Below are positions 1 through 8,529 of a stretch of 64,000 bases of DNA, one piece after another. Origin of the DNA: Variovorax paradoxus EPS (GTDB taxonomy: Bacteria; Pseudomonadota; Gammaproteobacteria; Burkholderiales; Burkholderiaceae_C). Under the pieces are notes generated by a model that worked only from the letters and a program-made list of their open reading frames with translations, was not told the origin of the DNA and made no database searches. The translations under genes and the position numbers were made by a program. Location of the stretch: the NCBI RefSeq assembly GCF_000184745.1, contig NC_014931.1, positions 1,116,001 to 1,180,000 on the forward strand. The letters are read 5' to 3'. The first letter of the stretch is position 1; every line of letters starts with the position of its first letter.

Positions 1-506
1 AGGGCAACGCCAGCCAGCGCAACGTGCTGATCGAGGACGGCATCCTCAAGGGCTACATCCAGGATTCGATGAACGCCCGCCTCATGAAGGTCAAGCCCAC
101 CGGCAACGGCCGCCGCGAGAGCTACGCCCACGTGCCGATGCCGCGCATGACCAACACCTACATGCTGGGCGGCGACAAGGACCCCCAGGAAATCGTGGCC
201 AGCATCAAGAAGGGCCTCTACGCCACCAACTTCGGCGGCGGGCAGGTCGACATCACGAGCGGCAAGTTCGTGTTCTCGGCGAGCGAGGCCTTCTGGGTCG
301 AGAACGGCAAGATCCAGTACCCGGTCAAGGGCGCGACCATCGTGGGCAACGGCCCCGACGCGCTCACCCGCGTGACCATGATCGGCAATGACATGGCGCT
401 CGATTCCGGCGTGGGCACCTGCGGCAAGGAAGGCCAGAGCGTGCCGGTCGGCGTCGGGCAGCCCACGCTGCGCATCGACGGTCTAACGGTAGGTGGAACG
501 GCTTAG
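1..506 (+). CDS. tldD: TldD metalloprotease, C-terminal part (5' end outside window)
   Basis: About 167 C-terminal residues of TldD, read in frame from base 3. With TldE/PmbA it forms a zinc metalloprotease that cleaves unfolded or modified peptides in the cytoplasm. The visible part has the family's glycine-rich C-terminal domain: a stretch with MPRMTNTYM, then [13 protein letters not shown], then a conserved ending with [16 protein letters not shown] and the Cys-Gly-Lys segment [19 protein letters not shown]. The metal-binding HExxxH helix would lie upstream of the window. Stop TAG at 504-506. Identification is from family-conserved strings and is firm. Confidence 0.93.
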   Translation, partial: GNASQRNVLIEDGILKGYIQDSMNARLMKVKPTGNGRRESYAHVPMPRMTNTYMLGGDKDPQEIVASIKKGLYATNFGGGQVDITSGKFVFSASEAFWVENGKIQYPVKGATIVGNGPDALTRVTMIGNDMALDSGVGTCGKEGQSVPVGVGQPTLRIDGLTVGGTA

Positions 507-587
507 GACTTTCGTCACTTGCCGGCTGTTTCCTTCGGTTGCTAAGCTGCGCTCTTTTTTCCGAACGACGAATCGAGGAGCATTTCA

Positions 588-1121
588 ATGGGGAACAGGA
601 TCAATTCGCCCGCCGTGCTGTGGGCCGTGACCGCCGTGGTGGCGCTGGCCACCGCTGGTTGCGCTTCGCGAGGCGGTTCGGGCAGCCAGCCCGCCGCCGC
701 ACCGGCACCCGCTGCTGCAGCGCCCGCGGCGCCCAGCGGTTCCAAGGCCGGCATGGACGCTCGCGGCAACGTGACCGATTCCTCCAAGGTCGAGGCCGGC
801 AGCGGCCGCACCGTCAAGGGCTTGAACGGCTATGAAGGTGAGATCACCGGCAACCCGGCGCGCAACAGCAAGTTCACCCGCCTGCAGATCGGCATGAGCG
901 CCAAGCAGGTCACCGACCTCGCCGGCCCGCCGACCGACCAGGGCGCCTACGTGACGGGCAAGGCCTTCATTCCCTTCTATTTCGGCAGCGATCGCCATCG
1001 TTTCGAGATGACCTACAAGGGCCAGGGACGGCTGATCTTCGCGGGCGGCGGCATGGGTGAATACACCGGCGGCAACCTGATCTGGATCATTCACAACGCC
1101 AATGAATCGGGCTATCGGTAA
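588..1121 (+). CDS. Outer-membrane-type lipoprotein with a BamE/SmpA-like domain
   Basis: 177 residues. The N-terminus is a signal peptide with a lipobox ending at Cys25 (ATAGC), followed by an Ala/Pro-rich linker (about 30-55). The C-terminal part, from LQIGMSAKQVTDLAGPPTDQG onward, looks like the beta-alpha-beta fold of the SmpA/OmlA/BamE superfamily, in which a short helix is followed by a Gly-Pro-Pro turn. It is probably attached to the inner leaflet of the outer membrane. It is not clearly the BamE subunit itself, because the family contains several small lipoproteins of this kind. A terminator follows directly, so it is probably monocistronic. Confidence 0.6.
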   Translation: MGNRINSPAVLWAVTAVVALATAGCASRGGSGSQPAAAPAPAAAAPAAPSGSKAGMDARGNVTDSSKVEAGSGRTVKGLNGYEGEITGNPARNSKFTRLQIGMSAKQVTDLAGPPTDQGAYVTGKAFIPFYFGSDRHRFEMTYKGQGRLIFAGGGMGEYTGGNLIWIIHNANESGYR

Positions 1122-1132
1122 ACCCCCCCCTG

Positions 1133-1162
1133 GGCCCGGCTGCTTGACCGGGTCTTTATTTT
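1133..1162 (+). terminator. Intrinsic terminator of the upstream lipoprotein gene
   Basis: Seven-pair stem GGCCCGG (1133-1139) with CCGGGTC (1148-1154, one G-T pair), an 8-base loop, then TTTATTTT (1155-1162). It lies 11 bases after the lipoprotein stop. Its 3' arm overlaps the -35 element of the next promoter. Confidence 0.7.
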
Positions 1163-1173
1163 CCGTGCTACAT
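1144..1173 (+). promoter_or_regulatory. Probable sigma-70 promoter of the aroG leader transcript
   Basis: TTGACC (1144-1149) is five of six to the -35 consensus. After 17 bases comes GCTACA (1167-1172), or CTACAT at 18 bases, as a moderate -10. Transcription would begin near 1179-1183, at or just before the leader-peptide ATG at 1183. The spacing is good and the location fits, but the -10 is not strong. Confidence 0.5.
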
Positions 1174-1182
1174 TCCGCCCCT

Positions 1183-1257
1183 ATGTCCGCCCTCCGCGCT
1201 TATTTCTTTGCCTTCTTTTGGTTCCCGGTTTCCGGCGGACGAGAGGCGAGCGCGTAA
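1183..1257 (+). CDS. Aromatic-rich leader peptide of aroG (24 residues)
   Basis: A 24-codon frame reads MSALRAYFFAFFWFPV and then a Ser/Gly/Arg tail before TAA at 1255-1257. Codons 7-14 give Tyr, Phe, Phe, Ala, Phe, Phe, Trp, Phe: seven of eight are aromatic, the end products of the pathway that the downstream DAHP synthase begins. This is the signature of ribosome-mediated attenuation, as known for E. coli pheA and trp leaders. No Shine-Dalgarno sequence is visible and the predicted transcript start is within a few bases of the ATG, so translation may be leaderless. It is too short for ordinary gene callers. Confidence 0.8.
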   Translation: MSALRAYFFAFFWFPVSGGREASA

Positions 1258-1312
1258 AGCAAACGAACACCCTCCCAAAACCGCCGGCGCCTCAAGCCCC
1301 GGCGGTTTTTTT
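1186..1312 (+). promoter_or_regulatory. Transcription attenuator controlling aroG
   Basis: Four segments form mutually exclusive pairs. TCCGCC at 1186-1191 (region 1) can pair with GGCGGA at 1234-1239 (region 2). CCGGCGG at 1232-1238 (region 2) can pair with CCGCCGG at 1281-1287 (region 3). Region 3 also pairs with an identical CCGGCGG at 1299-1305 (region 4) to form the terminator. A ribosome stalled on the Phe/Tyr/Trp codons (1201-1224) would cover region 1 and leave region 2 free for antitermination. A ribosome that reaches the stop codon would cover region 2 and let the terminator form. The pairings are read from the sequence; the regulatory logic is inferred from known attenuators. Confidence 0.75.
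1277..1312 (+). terminator. Attenuator terminator hairpin before aroG
   Basis: A perfect 11-pair stem, AAAACCGCCGG (1277-1287) with CCGGCGGTTTT (1299-1309), an 11-base loop and a seven-T run (1306-1312). It lies 37 bases before the aroG start, in the same direction, where only conditional termination makes sense. Confidence 0.85.
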
Positions 1313-1349
1313 ATGCCCTGACGATTTCACTCCAACAAGGAAAAGCACC

Positions 1350-2468
1350 ATGAGCACGAACACTGCCCCCGCCAGCGACAGCTGGTATGCGAGCGTCGAA
1401 AAAACCAGCAAGACCGACGACGAACGCATCAAGGACATCAACGTGCTGCCCCCTCCTGAACATCTGATCCGCTTTTTCCCGATCCGCGGCACGTCGGTCG
1501 AAACGCTGATCGAGGGCACCCGCCGCAACATCCACAACATCATGGATGGCAAGGACGACCGGCTGCTGGTGATCATGGGGCCCTGTTCGATCCACGACCC
1601 GGCCGCCGCCATCGACTACGCCAGGCGCCTGAAGGTCGAGCGCGAAAAATACGCCGGCACCCTCGAGATCGTGATGCGCGTGTACTTCGAGAAGCCGCGC
1701 ACCACCGTCGGCTGGAAGGGCCTGATCAACGACCCGTACCTGGACGAGAGCTTCCGTATCGACGAAGGCCTGCGCATTGCGCGCCAGCTCCTGATCGACA
1801 TCAACCGCATCGGCCTGCCGGCGGGCAGCGAGTTCCTCGACGTGATCTCGCCGCAGTACATCGGTGACCTGATCTCCTGGGGCGCCATCGGCGCGCGCAC
1901 CACCGAAAGCCAGGTGCATCGCGAATTGGCCTCGGGTCTTTCGGCCCCCATCGGCTTCAAGAACGGCACCGACGGCAACATCCGCATCGCGACCGACGCC
2001 ATTCAGGCCGCGGCCCGCGGCCATCACTTTCTCTCGGTGCACAAGAATGGCCAGGTCGCGATCGTGCAGACCAACGGCAACCGCGACTGCCACGTAATCC
2101 TGCGCGGCGGCAAGGCGCCGAACTACGACGCCGCCAGCGTCGAAGCCGCCTGCAAGGACCTCGAAGCGGCCAAGCTGCCGCCCACGCTGATGGTCGATTG
2201 CAGCCACGCGAACAGCTCCAAGCAGCACCAGAAGCAGATCGACGTGGCCAAGGACATCGCGGGCCAGATCGCCAACGGCTCCAACCGCGTGTTCGGCGTG
2301 ATGGTCGAGAGCCACCTGCAGGCCGGTGCTCAGAAGTTCACGCCGGGCAAGGACAAGCTCTCGGGCCTCGAATATGGCAAGAGCATCACCGACGCCTGCA
2401 TCGGCTGGGACGATTCGACGCAGGTGCTCGAGACGCTGTCGCAGGCCGTCAAGGCCCGCCGCGGCTGA
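1350..2468 (+). CDS. aroG: 3-deoxy-7-phosphoheptulonate (DAHP) synthase, class I
   Basis: 372 residues. It condenses phosphoenolpyruvate and erythrose 4-phosphate to DAHP, the first step of aromatic amino-acid biosynthesis. Length and motifs match the AroFGH type: the metal-binding Cys79 in GPCSIHD, the KPRTTVGWKGLINDP segment, and the metal-ligand stretch DCSHANSSK near residue 280. The ATG at 1350 was chosen because the longer frame upstream would translate the attenuator terminator. AAGGAAAAG at 1337-1345 is a weak ribosome-binding site. Expression is probably controlled by the leader and attenuator upstream. The feedback-inhibitor type (Phe, Tyr or Trp) cannot be told from the sequence alone. 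Confidence 0.95.
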   Translation: MSTNTAPASDSWYASVEKTSKTDDERIKDINVLPPPEHLIRFFPIRGTSVETLIEGTRRNIHNIMDGKDDRLLVIMGPCSIHDPAAAIDYARRLKVEREKYAGTLEIVMRVYFEKPRTTVGWKGLINDPYLDESFRIDEGLRIARQLLIDINRIGLPAGSEFLDVISPQYIGDLISWGAIGARTTESQVHRELASGLSAPIGFKNGTDGNIRIATDAIQAAARGHHFLSVHKNGQVAIVQTNGNRDCHVILRGGKAPNYDAASVEAACKDLEAAKLPPTLMVDCSHANSSKQHQKQIDVAKDIAGQIANGSNRVFGVMVESHLQAGAQKFTPGKDKLSGLEYGKSITDACIGWDDSTQVLETLSQAVKARRG

Positions 2469-2474
2469 AAAGGG

Positions 2475-2984
2475 TCAGAGCATTCCGGCCAGTTCGGGCC
2501 AGTGGTGCCGCATCGACGCCGCCTCGTCGCTGTCGGGCGGCACCATCGAAAAATCGGCAAAGTCGAAACCCGGCCCGACCATGCAGGCGACCAGCGTGTA
2601 GTCGCCTGACGAATGGCCCTGGATCGGGCGGGCCGCCTGCCACTGGCCGGCCGGCACCACATGCTGGGGGCGCGTGCCGTGCGCATCGACCGGCCCCAGG
2701 CGCACATGGGCTGGCGCCGTACGCATCGCGGCATCGCAGGTCCAGAGCGCCAACGGCACGCCTTCGAGGTGCACCCAGACTTCGTCGGACAGCACCCGGT
2801 GCCAGCGCGAATGCTGGCCCGCTTCGAGCAGGAAGTAGATGCTGGTGAGCGCGCTGCGGGACGCGCGGCCGTCGGCAGGAGTGACACTGGCCGACGAGCG
2901 GAACACCTCGCTGTACCAGCCGCCCTCGGGGTGGGGCTGCAGCTTCAGGCTGTCGATCAGTTCCCGGGCGCGCATGGCGCTCAT
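2475..2984 (-). CDS. Cupin family protein (DUF985 / Cupin_5)
   Basis: 169 residues, a single small cupin barrel. It starts with LIDSLKLQPHPEGGWYSEVFR, the hallmark of DUF985 proteins, followed by SIYFLLEAGQHSRWHRVLSDEVW with possible metal-binding His and Glu residues. The family has no settled function. Some members are annotated as epimerase- or sugar-related, which I would not assume here. Its ATG overlaps the mpl stop by four bases (2981-2984), so it is translated after mpl from the same message. It converges on aroG with only six bases between the stops. Confidence 0.85.
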   Translation of the reverse strand: MSAMRARELIDSLKLQPHPEGGWYSEVFRSSASVTPADGRASRSALTSIYFLLEAGQHSRWHRVLSDEVWVHLEGVPLALWTCDAAMRTAPAHVRLGPVDAHGTRPQHVVPAGQWQAARPIQGHSSGDYTLVACMVGPGFDFADFSMVPPDSDEAASMRHHWPELAGML

Positions 2985-4372
2985 GATGCCGTCGCGGCGC
3001 GGAGGGCTGCAAGCAGTTTGTCGTGCACGCCGCCGAAGCCGCCGTTGCTCATGCAGACGATGTGATCGCCTGGACGCGCGGCGGCGGTGATCTGTGCCAC
3101 CAAGGGCTCGATGGCCCCGGCGACCTGCGCGCGGTCGCCCATCGGCGCCAAGGCGGCTGCGGCATCCCAGTCGAGTCCGGCCGTGTGGCAGAACGAAAGA
3201 TCGGCCGACTCCAGGCTCCAGGGCAACTGCGCGGCCATGACGCCCAGCTTCATCGTGTTGCTGCGGGGCTCGAGCGCGGCGAGGATGCGCTCACTTTGCT
3301 TGCCGGCGTCGTCGAGCTTCTTGCGCAGGCCGTCGAGCGTGGTGCGAATGGCGGTGGGGTGATGGGCGAAGTCGTCATAGACCGTGATCGAGTCCACCGT
3401 GCCGCGCAGCTCCATGCGTCGGCGCACGTTGCGAAAGCTGCCGAGCGCGCGCGCCGCATCGGCCGGCGCAACGCCGACGTGATCGGCGGCCGCGATGGCG
3501 GCCATCGCATTCATCTGGTTGTGCAGGCCCGAGAGCTCCCAATCGACCCGGCCGACTTTTTTCCCTTGCCGGAGCACGTCGAAGGCATCGTGCGAACCGC
3601 TTGCCTGCCACTCGCCACCGGCACCGAATCGCGCAAGTCCGCTCCAGCATCCCTGGGCCAGCACGCGCTGCAGGCTCTCCTCGGTGGCATTCACCACCAG
3701 CCGTCCGGTGCCGGGCACGGTGCGCACGAGGTGATGGAACTGGCGTTCGATGGCTGCGAGGTCGTCGAAGATGTCCGCGTGGTCGAACTCGAGATTGTTG
3801 AGCACGGCGGTGCGCGGCCGGTAGTGCACGAACTTGCTGCGCTTGTCGAAGAAGGCGGTGTCGTACTCGTCGGCCTCGATGACGAAGGCGGCGCCGTCGC
3901 CCAGCCGGGCGGATACGCCGAAGTCCAGCGGCACGCCGCCGACCAGGAAGCCGGGCGCCTTGCCGCCCTGCTCGAGCACCCAGGCCAGCATCGACGTGGT
4001 GGTCGTCTTGCCGTGCGTGCCGGCCACCGCCAGCACGTGGCGCCCGAGCAGCACGTGCTCGGCCAGCCATTGCGGGCCGCTCGTGTAGGGCTTGCCGGCA
4101 TCGAGGATGGCTTCCATCAGTGGGAACTTGGGGCTGCCATCAGGCAGACGCGCTCTCGACACCACGTTGCCGACCACGAACATGTCGGGCGCGAGCGAGA
4201 GTTGGTCGGCGCCGAAGCCCTCGATCAGGTCGATGCCCAGGGAGCGCAGCTGGTCGCTCATCGGCGGGTACACGCCGGCATCGCAGCCCGTGACCCGGTG
4301 GCCCGCTTCGCGCGCCAGGGCGGCCACGCCACCCATGAACGTGCCGCAGATACCCAGAATATGAATGTGCAT
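2981..4372 (-). CDS. mpl: UDP-N-acetylmuramate:L-alanyl-gamma-D-glutamyl-meso-diaminopimelate ligase
   Basis: 463 residues. It attaches the recovered murein tripeptide to UDP-MurNAc in cytoplasmic peptidoglycan recycling. It has the Mur ligase order: an N-terminal UDP-binding domain beginning MHIHILGICGTFMGG, the ATP loop GTHGKTTTT at residues 118-126, the central EADEYDTAFFDKRSKF segment, and a C-terminal domain with DDFAHHPTAI. HILGICGTFMGG and the overall length (about 455-465) favour Mpl over MurC. AmpD, which frees the tripeptide, is also encoded in this window (16437-17060), but not in the same operon. Confidence 0.95.
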   Translation of the reverse strand: MHIHILGICGTFMGGVAALAREAGHRVTGCDAGVYPPMSDQLRSLGIDLIEGFGADQLSLAPDMFVVGNVVSRARLPDGSPKFPLMEAILDAGKPYTSGPQWLAEHVLLGRHVLAVAGTHGKTTTTSMLAWVLEQGGKAPGFLVGGVPLDFGVSARLGDGAAFVIEADEYDTAFFDKRSKFVHYRPRTAVLNNLEFDHADIFDDLAAIERQFHHLVRTVPGTGRLVVNATEESLQRVLAQGCWSGLARFGAGGEWQASGSHDAFDVLRQGKKVGRVDWELSGLHNQMNAMAAIAAADHVGVAPADAARALGSFRNVRRRMELRGTVDSITVYDDFAHHPTAIRTTLDGLRKKLDDAGKQSERILAALEPRSNTMKLGVMAAQLPWSLESADLSFCHTAGLDWDAAAALAPMGDRAQVAGAIEPLVAQITAAARPGDHIVCMSNGGFGGVHDKLLAALRAATAS

Positions 4373-4483
4373 CGAGCGATTCTAGGGAGACGGAATGCGG
4401 GGCTCGGCCTCCAAGCCGGGCCTTCGCCCCGAGCTTCATGTTGATTTCGTGTGCGTGACGCCTACTGCGGGCAAAATGCCCCG

Positions 4484-5080
4484 ATGGACACGTCCAAGCG
4501 TGAAATCGCCGCCACCGCAGCCCGCCTTGTCGTCGAGGAAGGGCTGGAATATGGCCCTGCCAAAAGGCGGGCGGTGCGCGACCTGGGCCTGTCGGCACGC
4601 ACTTCGCTGCCGAACAACGACGAAGTCGAGGCCGAGGTGCGGGACTACATCGCGCTTTTCTGCGCCGACACCCAGCCGCAGGAGCTGCATGCGCTGCGTC
4701 TCCTGGCGCTGGAATGGATGGAGCGCATGGCGGCTTTCCGCCCGCATATCGGCGGCGCCGTGTGGCACGGCACGGCCACCAGGCTGTCGGACATTTACAT
4801 ACAGATGTTCTGCGATGATTCCAAATCGGCCGAGATCGCCCTCATCGACCATCATGTGGATTACGAACCGCGCATGGTCACCGGCTTTCACGGCGAGCAG
4901 GTCGAGGCCCTGAGCGTGCACGCGCCAAGCCGGTTGCTCAACGAAGAGATCGGGGTGCACTTGCTGGTCTATGACCTCGACGACCTGCGCGGCGCCCTCA
5001 AGCCCGACGCCCAGGGCCGCACGCCGCGCGGCGATCTGCCCGCCTTGCGCCGATTGATTGAAAGAGAAAAGGACAAGTGA
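4484..5080 (+). CDS. Conserved hypothetical protein
   Basis: 198 residues from the ATG at 4484; an 11-residue upstream extension from another start is possible but would run into the promoter area. I do not recognise a named domain. It opens with a helical segment (KREIAATAARLVVEEGLEYGPAKRRAVRDLGL) that could resemble a regulator HTH, but no TetR ligand domain follows. The middle has an acidic DHHVDYEPRMVTGFHGEQVE stretch and the C-terminus has VHLLVYDLDDLRGAL. It is divergent from mpl and its stop abuts the next start directly, so it is probably co-transcribed with the thioredoxin-like gene. Confidence 0.7.
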   Translation: MDTSKREIAATAARLVVEEGLEYGPAKRRAVRDLGLSARTSLPNNDEVEAEVRDYIALFCADTQPQELHALRLLALEWMERMAAFRPHIGGAVWHGTATRLSDIYIQMFCDDSKSAEIALIDHHVDYEPRMVTGFHGEQVEALSVHAPSRLLNEEIGVHLLVYDLDDLRGALKPDAQGRTPRGDLPALRRLIEREKDK

Positions 5081-5635
5081 ATGACTTCTTCGCCGACACG
5101 ACGCGGCATGCTCTATGGCGGCGTGGCGGCGGTGGCCGCCGCTGCCGGGGTGGGTGGCGCCTGGTGGCGGGAACGCAGCGCCGGCAACAATGCGGCGGGT
5201 GGCGAGCAACTGGACGCGACCTTCTGGGCCCAGAAATTCGAGCGGCCTGAGGGCGGTGAACTCGTTCTGTCGAGCCTGCGCGGCAAGCCGCTGCTGCTCA
5301 ACTTCTGGGCCACCTGGTGCCCTCCCTGTGTCGAGGAAATGCCGATGATCGACGCGTTCTTCCGCGAACATGGCGCCAAAGGGTGGCAAGTGGTGGGATT
5401 AGCCATCGATCAACCCAGCGCGGTACGCAAGTTCCTCCAGCGCACGCCGGTCACCTATCCCACCGGCCTGGCGGGGTTGCAGGGCACCGAATTGGTCAAG
5501 AACCTGGGCAACACCGGTGGCGGGTTGCCGTTCACGCTGGTGTTGAGCGGTAACGGCTCTGTTGCAGCTCGTAAAATGGGCAAGCTCGAAACCGCCGATC
5601 TGGACACATGGCGGCGTGAACTTGTTCATGGTTAG
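5081..5635 (+). CDS. TlpA-family thioredoxin-like protein, exported
   Basis: 184 residues. The N-terminus has RRGMLYGGVAAVAAAAGVGG, a Tat-like or uncleaved membrane anchor, which places the thioredoxin fold in the periplasm. The redox motif is WCPPC with Cys80 and Cys83 in LLNFWATWCPPCVEEMP, and the cis-proline loop is GGGLPFTLV. Such proteins reduce disulfides, often for cytochrome c maturation or other periplasmic substrates; the substrate here is unknown. Its ATG follows the stop of the preceding gene with no gap. It lies upstream of accB. Confidence 0.88.
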   Translation: MTSSPTRRGMLYGGVAAVAAAAGVGGAWWRERSAGNNAAGGEQLDATFWAQKFERPEGGELVLSSLRGKPLLLNFWATWCPPCVEEMPMIDAFFREHGAKGWQVVGLAIDQPSAVRKFLQRTPVTYPTGLAGLQGTELVKNLGNTGGGLPFTLVLSGNGSVAARKMGKLETADLDTWRRELVHG

Positions 5636-5735
5636 AATCGGCCGCCCAAGCTGGCGTTAGCCACCAAACGCTGAAAATCGCCGATTTTCAGCCCAGTTAT
5701 ATCCGAATGACCGGCAAAGCCGGCACTGGAGTCCC

Positions 5736-6197
5736 ATGGATCTGCGCAAACTCAAGACACTGATTGATCTGGTGTCCGAATCGAATATTTCCGAACTGGA
5801 AATCACCGAAACCGAAGGCAAGGTTCGCATCGTCAAGGGCGGCGGCGCCGCGCCGGTGCAGTATGTGCAAACCTTGGCAGCGCCCCCTGCCGCCGCTCCG
5901 GTGGCAGGTGCGCCTGCCGCCCCCGCCGCTGCAAGCGCCCCCGCAGCCGAAGCCGCACCGGCCGGCCACGCCGTCAAGTCGCCGATGGTGGGTACGTTCT
6001 ACCGTTCGTCCAGCCCGGGCGCCGCCGCTTTCGTCGAAATCGGCAGCAAGGTGAACGAGGGCGACACGATCTGCATCATCGAAGCGATGAAGATCCTCAA
6101 CGAAATCGAAGCGGACAAGTCCGGCACGATCACCCAGATCCTCGGCGAAAACGGGCAGGCGGTCGAATACGGCCAGCCGCTGTTCATCATCGAGTGA
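5736..6197 (+). CDS. accB: Acetyl-CoA carboxylase biotin carboxyl carrier protein
   Basis: 153 residues. It carries biotin for acetyl-CoA carboxylase, the first committed step of fatty-acid synthesis. The N-terminal dimerisation region [16 protein letters not shown] is followed by an Ala/Pro-rich linker (about 48-78) and the biotinyl domain, with Lys119 in EAMKILNEI as the biotinylation site. A GGAG ribosome-binding site lies 6 bases upstream of the ATG. It is followed two bases after its stop by accC, the usual pair. Firm identification. Confidence 0.97.
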   Translation: MDLRKLKTLIDLVSESNISELEITETEGKVRIVKGGGAAPVQYVQTLAAPPAAAPVAGAPAAPAAASAPAAEAAPAGHAVKSPMVGTFYRSSSPGAAAFVEIGSKVNEGDTICIIEAMKILNEIEADKSGTITQILGENGQAVEYGQPLFIIE

Positions 6198-6199
6198 CC

Positions 6200-7549
6200 A
6201 TGTTCAAGAAGATCCTGGTTGCAAACCGGGGGGAGATTGCCCTCCGGATTCAGCGCGCCTGCAGCGAGATGGGCATCAAGGCCGTGATGGTCTATTCCGA
6301 AGCCGATCGCGACGCCAAGTACGTCAAGCTGGCGCAGGAAGCCGTGTGCATCGGCCCGGCCCCGTCGGCGCTGAGCTATCTCAACATGCCGGCGATCATC
6401 TCGGCGGCCGAAGTGACCGACGCGGAAGCCATCCACCCCGGCTACGGTTTCCTGAGCGAGAACGCCAACTTCGCCGAACGCGTGGAGCAAAGCGGCTTCC
6501 AGTTCATCGGCCCGACGCCCGACAACATCCGCACGATGGGCGACAAGGTGTCGGCCAAGCAGGCCATGATCAAGGCCGGCGTGCCTTGCGTGCCCGGCTC
6601 CGAGGGCGAGCTCTCGGACGACGCCGCCACCAACAAGCGCATTGCCCGCGCGATCGGCTACCCGGTCATCATCAAGGCGGCGGGCGGCGGCGGTGGCCGC
6701 GGCATGCGCGTGGTGCATACCGAAGCGGCGCTGGTCAACGCGATCCAGATGACCAAGGCGGAGGCCGGCGCGGCCTTCAGCAATCCGGCCGTGTACATGG
6801 AGAAGTTTCTCCAGAACCCGCGCCACATCGAGATCCAGATCCTCGCCGACAAGCACAAGAATGCCGTCTACCTGGGCGAGCGCGACTGCTCCATGCAGCG
6901 CCGTCACCAGAAGGTGATCGAGGAATCGCCGGCTCCCGGCATTCCGCGCAAGCTGATCGAGAAGATCGGCGAGCGTTGCGCCGCGGCCTGCAAGAAGATC
7001 GGCTATCGCGGTGCCGGCACCTTCGAGTTCCTTTATGAGAACGGCGAGTTCTATTTCATCGAGATGAACACGCGCGTGCAGGTGGAGCATCCGGTGACCG
7101 AGTTCACCACCGGTATCGACATCGTGAAGACGCAGATCATGGTGGCCGCCGGCGAGAAGCTGCCGTTCACCCAGCGCCAGATCGAGATGCGCGGCCACGC
7201 CATCGAGGTGCGCATCAACGCCGAAGACGCGTGGAAGTTCACGCCGTCGCCGGGCCGCATCACCATGTGGCACCCGCCGGGCGGCCCTGGTGTGCGCGTC
7301 GATTCGCACGCTTACACCAACTACTTCGTGCCCCCGAACTACGACTCGATGATCGGCAAGATCATCGTGTACGGCGACACGCGCGAGCAGGCCATGGCCC
7401 GCATGCGCACGGCGCTGAACGAAACCGTGATCGAAGGCATCCAGACCAACATCCCGCTGCACCGCGAGCTGATGGTCGACGCCAAGTTCATGAGCGGCGG
7501 CACGAACATCCACTACCTGGAAGAGTGGCTGGCAGCGCACAAGCGCTGA
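6200..7549 (+). CDS. accC: Acetyl-CoA carboxylase, biotin carboxylase subunit
   Basis: 449 residues. It carboxylates the biotin on AccB using ATP and bicarbonate. The start [17 protein letters not shown] is the classic N-terminus. The ATP-grasp glycine loop [12 protein letters not shown] lies near residues 158-169, with [14 protein letters not shown] (about 288-301) holding metal and catalytic residues. The ATG at 6200 was preferred over a GTG two codons earlier that overlaps the accB stop. Operon with accB and probably prmA. Confidence 0.97.
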   Translation: MFKKILVANRGEIALRIQRACSEMGIKAVMVYSEADRDAKYVKLAQEAVCIGPAPSALSYLNMPAIISAAEVTDAEAIHPGYGFLSENANFAERVEQSGFQFIGPTPDNIRTMGDKVSAKQAMIKAGVPCVPGSEGELSDDAATNKRIARAIGYPVIIKAAGGGGGRGMRVVHTEAALVNAIQMTKAEAGAAFSNPAVYMEKFLQNPRHIEIQILADKHKNAVYLGERDCSMQRRHQKVIEESPAPGIPRKLIEKIGERCAAACKKIGYRGAGTFEFLYENGEFYFIEMNTRVQVEHPVTEFTTGIDIVKTQIMVAAGEKLPFTQRQIEMRGHAIEVRINAEDAWKFTPSPGRITMWHPPGGPGVRVDSHAYTNYFVPPNYDSMIGKIIVYGDTREQAMARMRTALNETVIEGIQTNIPLHRELMVDAKFMSGGTNIHYLEEWLAAHKR

Positions 7550-7565
7550 TCCACGAGACGACGCC

Positions 7566-8456
7566 ATGTTCGAACTTCGCCTGATGGCACCGGAAGACCG
7601 GGTCGAAATGCTTAGCGACGCGCTCGATGCACTCGATGCTTTGAGCGTGTCCGTCGAGGACGCCGACGCGCAGACCGATGCCGAGCAGGCGCTGTTCGGC
7701 GAACCCGGCATGCCGCCGCCCAAGGAGGGCTGGCAACGCTCGCGCGTGATCGCGTTGTTCCCCGACGAGGCGCTTGCGAACGAGGCCGCATCGCTGCTCG
7801 CGCTGCAGGATTTCTTCGAGGGCTGTTCGGTGCTCGGCGTGGCGAATGTGCCCGAGCAGGACTGGGTGCGGCTCACGCAATCGCAGTTCGCGCCGGTCGA
7901 AATCACGCCCGAGTTCTGGATCGTGCCGACCTGGCACGAGCCGCCCGAACAGGCGAAGCAGGTGATCCGCTTGGACCCGGGCCTGGCCTTCGGCACCGGC
8001 ACGCATCCCACCACGCGCATGTGCCTGCGCTGGATTGCCAGGCAGGGCGAGGGCGCCTTCGGCAAGCAGCGCGTTCTCGACTACGGCTGCGGCTCCGGCA
8101 TCCTGGCGATCGGCGCGGCGAAGTTCGGCGCGCGCGACATCGATGCCGTCGACATCGACGAAGCCGCGGTCTCCTCGAGCCGGCTCAATGCCGAAGCCAA
8201 CGGCGTCAGCCTGAACGTCGGCCTGCCGGACGCGGCCAAGGGCGCCTACGACACGGTGCTCGCCAACATCCTGGCGACGCCGCTCAAGCTGCTCGCGCCG
8301 CTGCTGCGCAGCCATGTGGCCGCGGGCGGATCGCTGGTGATGGCCGGCATCCTCGAGCGCCAGGCCGACGAGCTGAAAGAGGCCTATGCGCCGTATGCGG
8401 CCCTCGAGGTCAGCGACAGCGAGGACGGCTGGATCCTCATGACGGCACGCTGCTGA
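7566..8456 (+). CDS. prmA: Ribosomal protein L11 methyltransferase
   Basis: 296 residues. It trimethylates L11 using S-adenosylmethionine. The N-terminal substrate-recognition domain (MFELRLMAPEDRVEMLSDAL and the following acidic segment) leads to the SAM-binding domain with RLDPGLAFGTGTHPTTRMCL and the glycine motif VLDYGCGSGILAIGAAKFGA, then the VLANILATPLKLLAP motif typical of PrmA. It begins 16 bases after accC, a neighbourhood common in beta-proteobacteria. Confidence 0.95.
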   Translation: MFELRLMAPEDRVEMLSDALDALDALSVSVEDADAQTDAEQALFGEPGMPPPKEGWQRSRVIALFPDEALANEAASLLALQDFFEGCSVLGVANVPEQDWVRLTQSQFAPVEITPEFWIVPTWHEPPEQAKQVIRLDPGLAFGTGTHPTTRMCLRWIARQGEGAFGKQRVLDYGCGSGILAIGAAKFGARDIDAVDIDEAAVSSSRLNAEANGVSLNVGLPDAAKGAYDTVLANILATPLKLLAPLLRSHVAAGGSLVMAGILERQADELKEAYAPYAALEVSDSEDGWILMTARC

Positions 8457-8529
8457 GCAGCGGGGCCGGGATTTCGCACTGCCGCGTACCGTTCGCGTGG
8501 CGGGGGCCCAACCCTACAATCGCCCGGTC

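Noticed and set aside
4484..4600. A TetR-like HTH at the start of the gene at 4484
   Set aside because: The helices are only loosely similar, and the remaining 150 residues do not look like a ligand domain.
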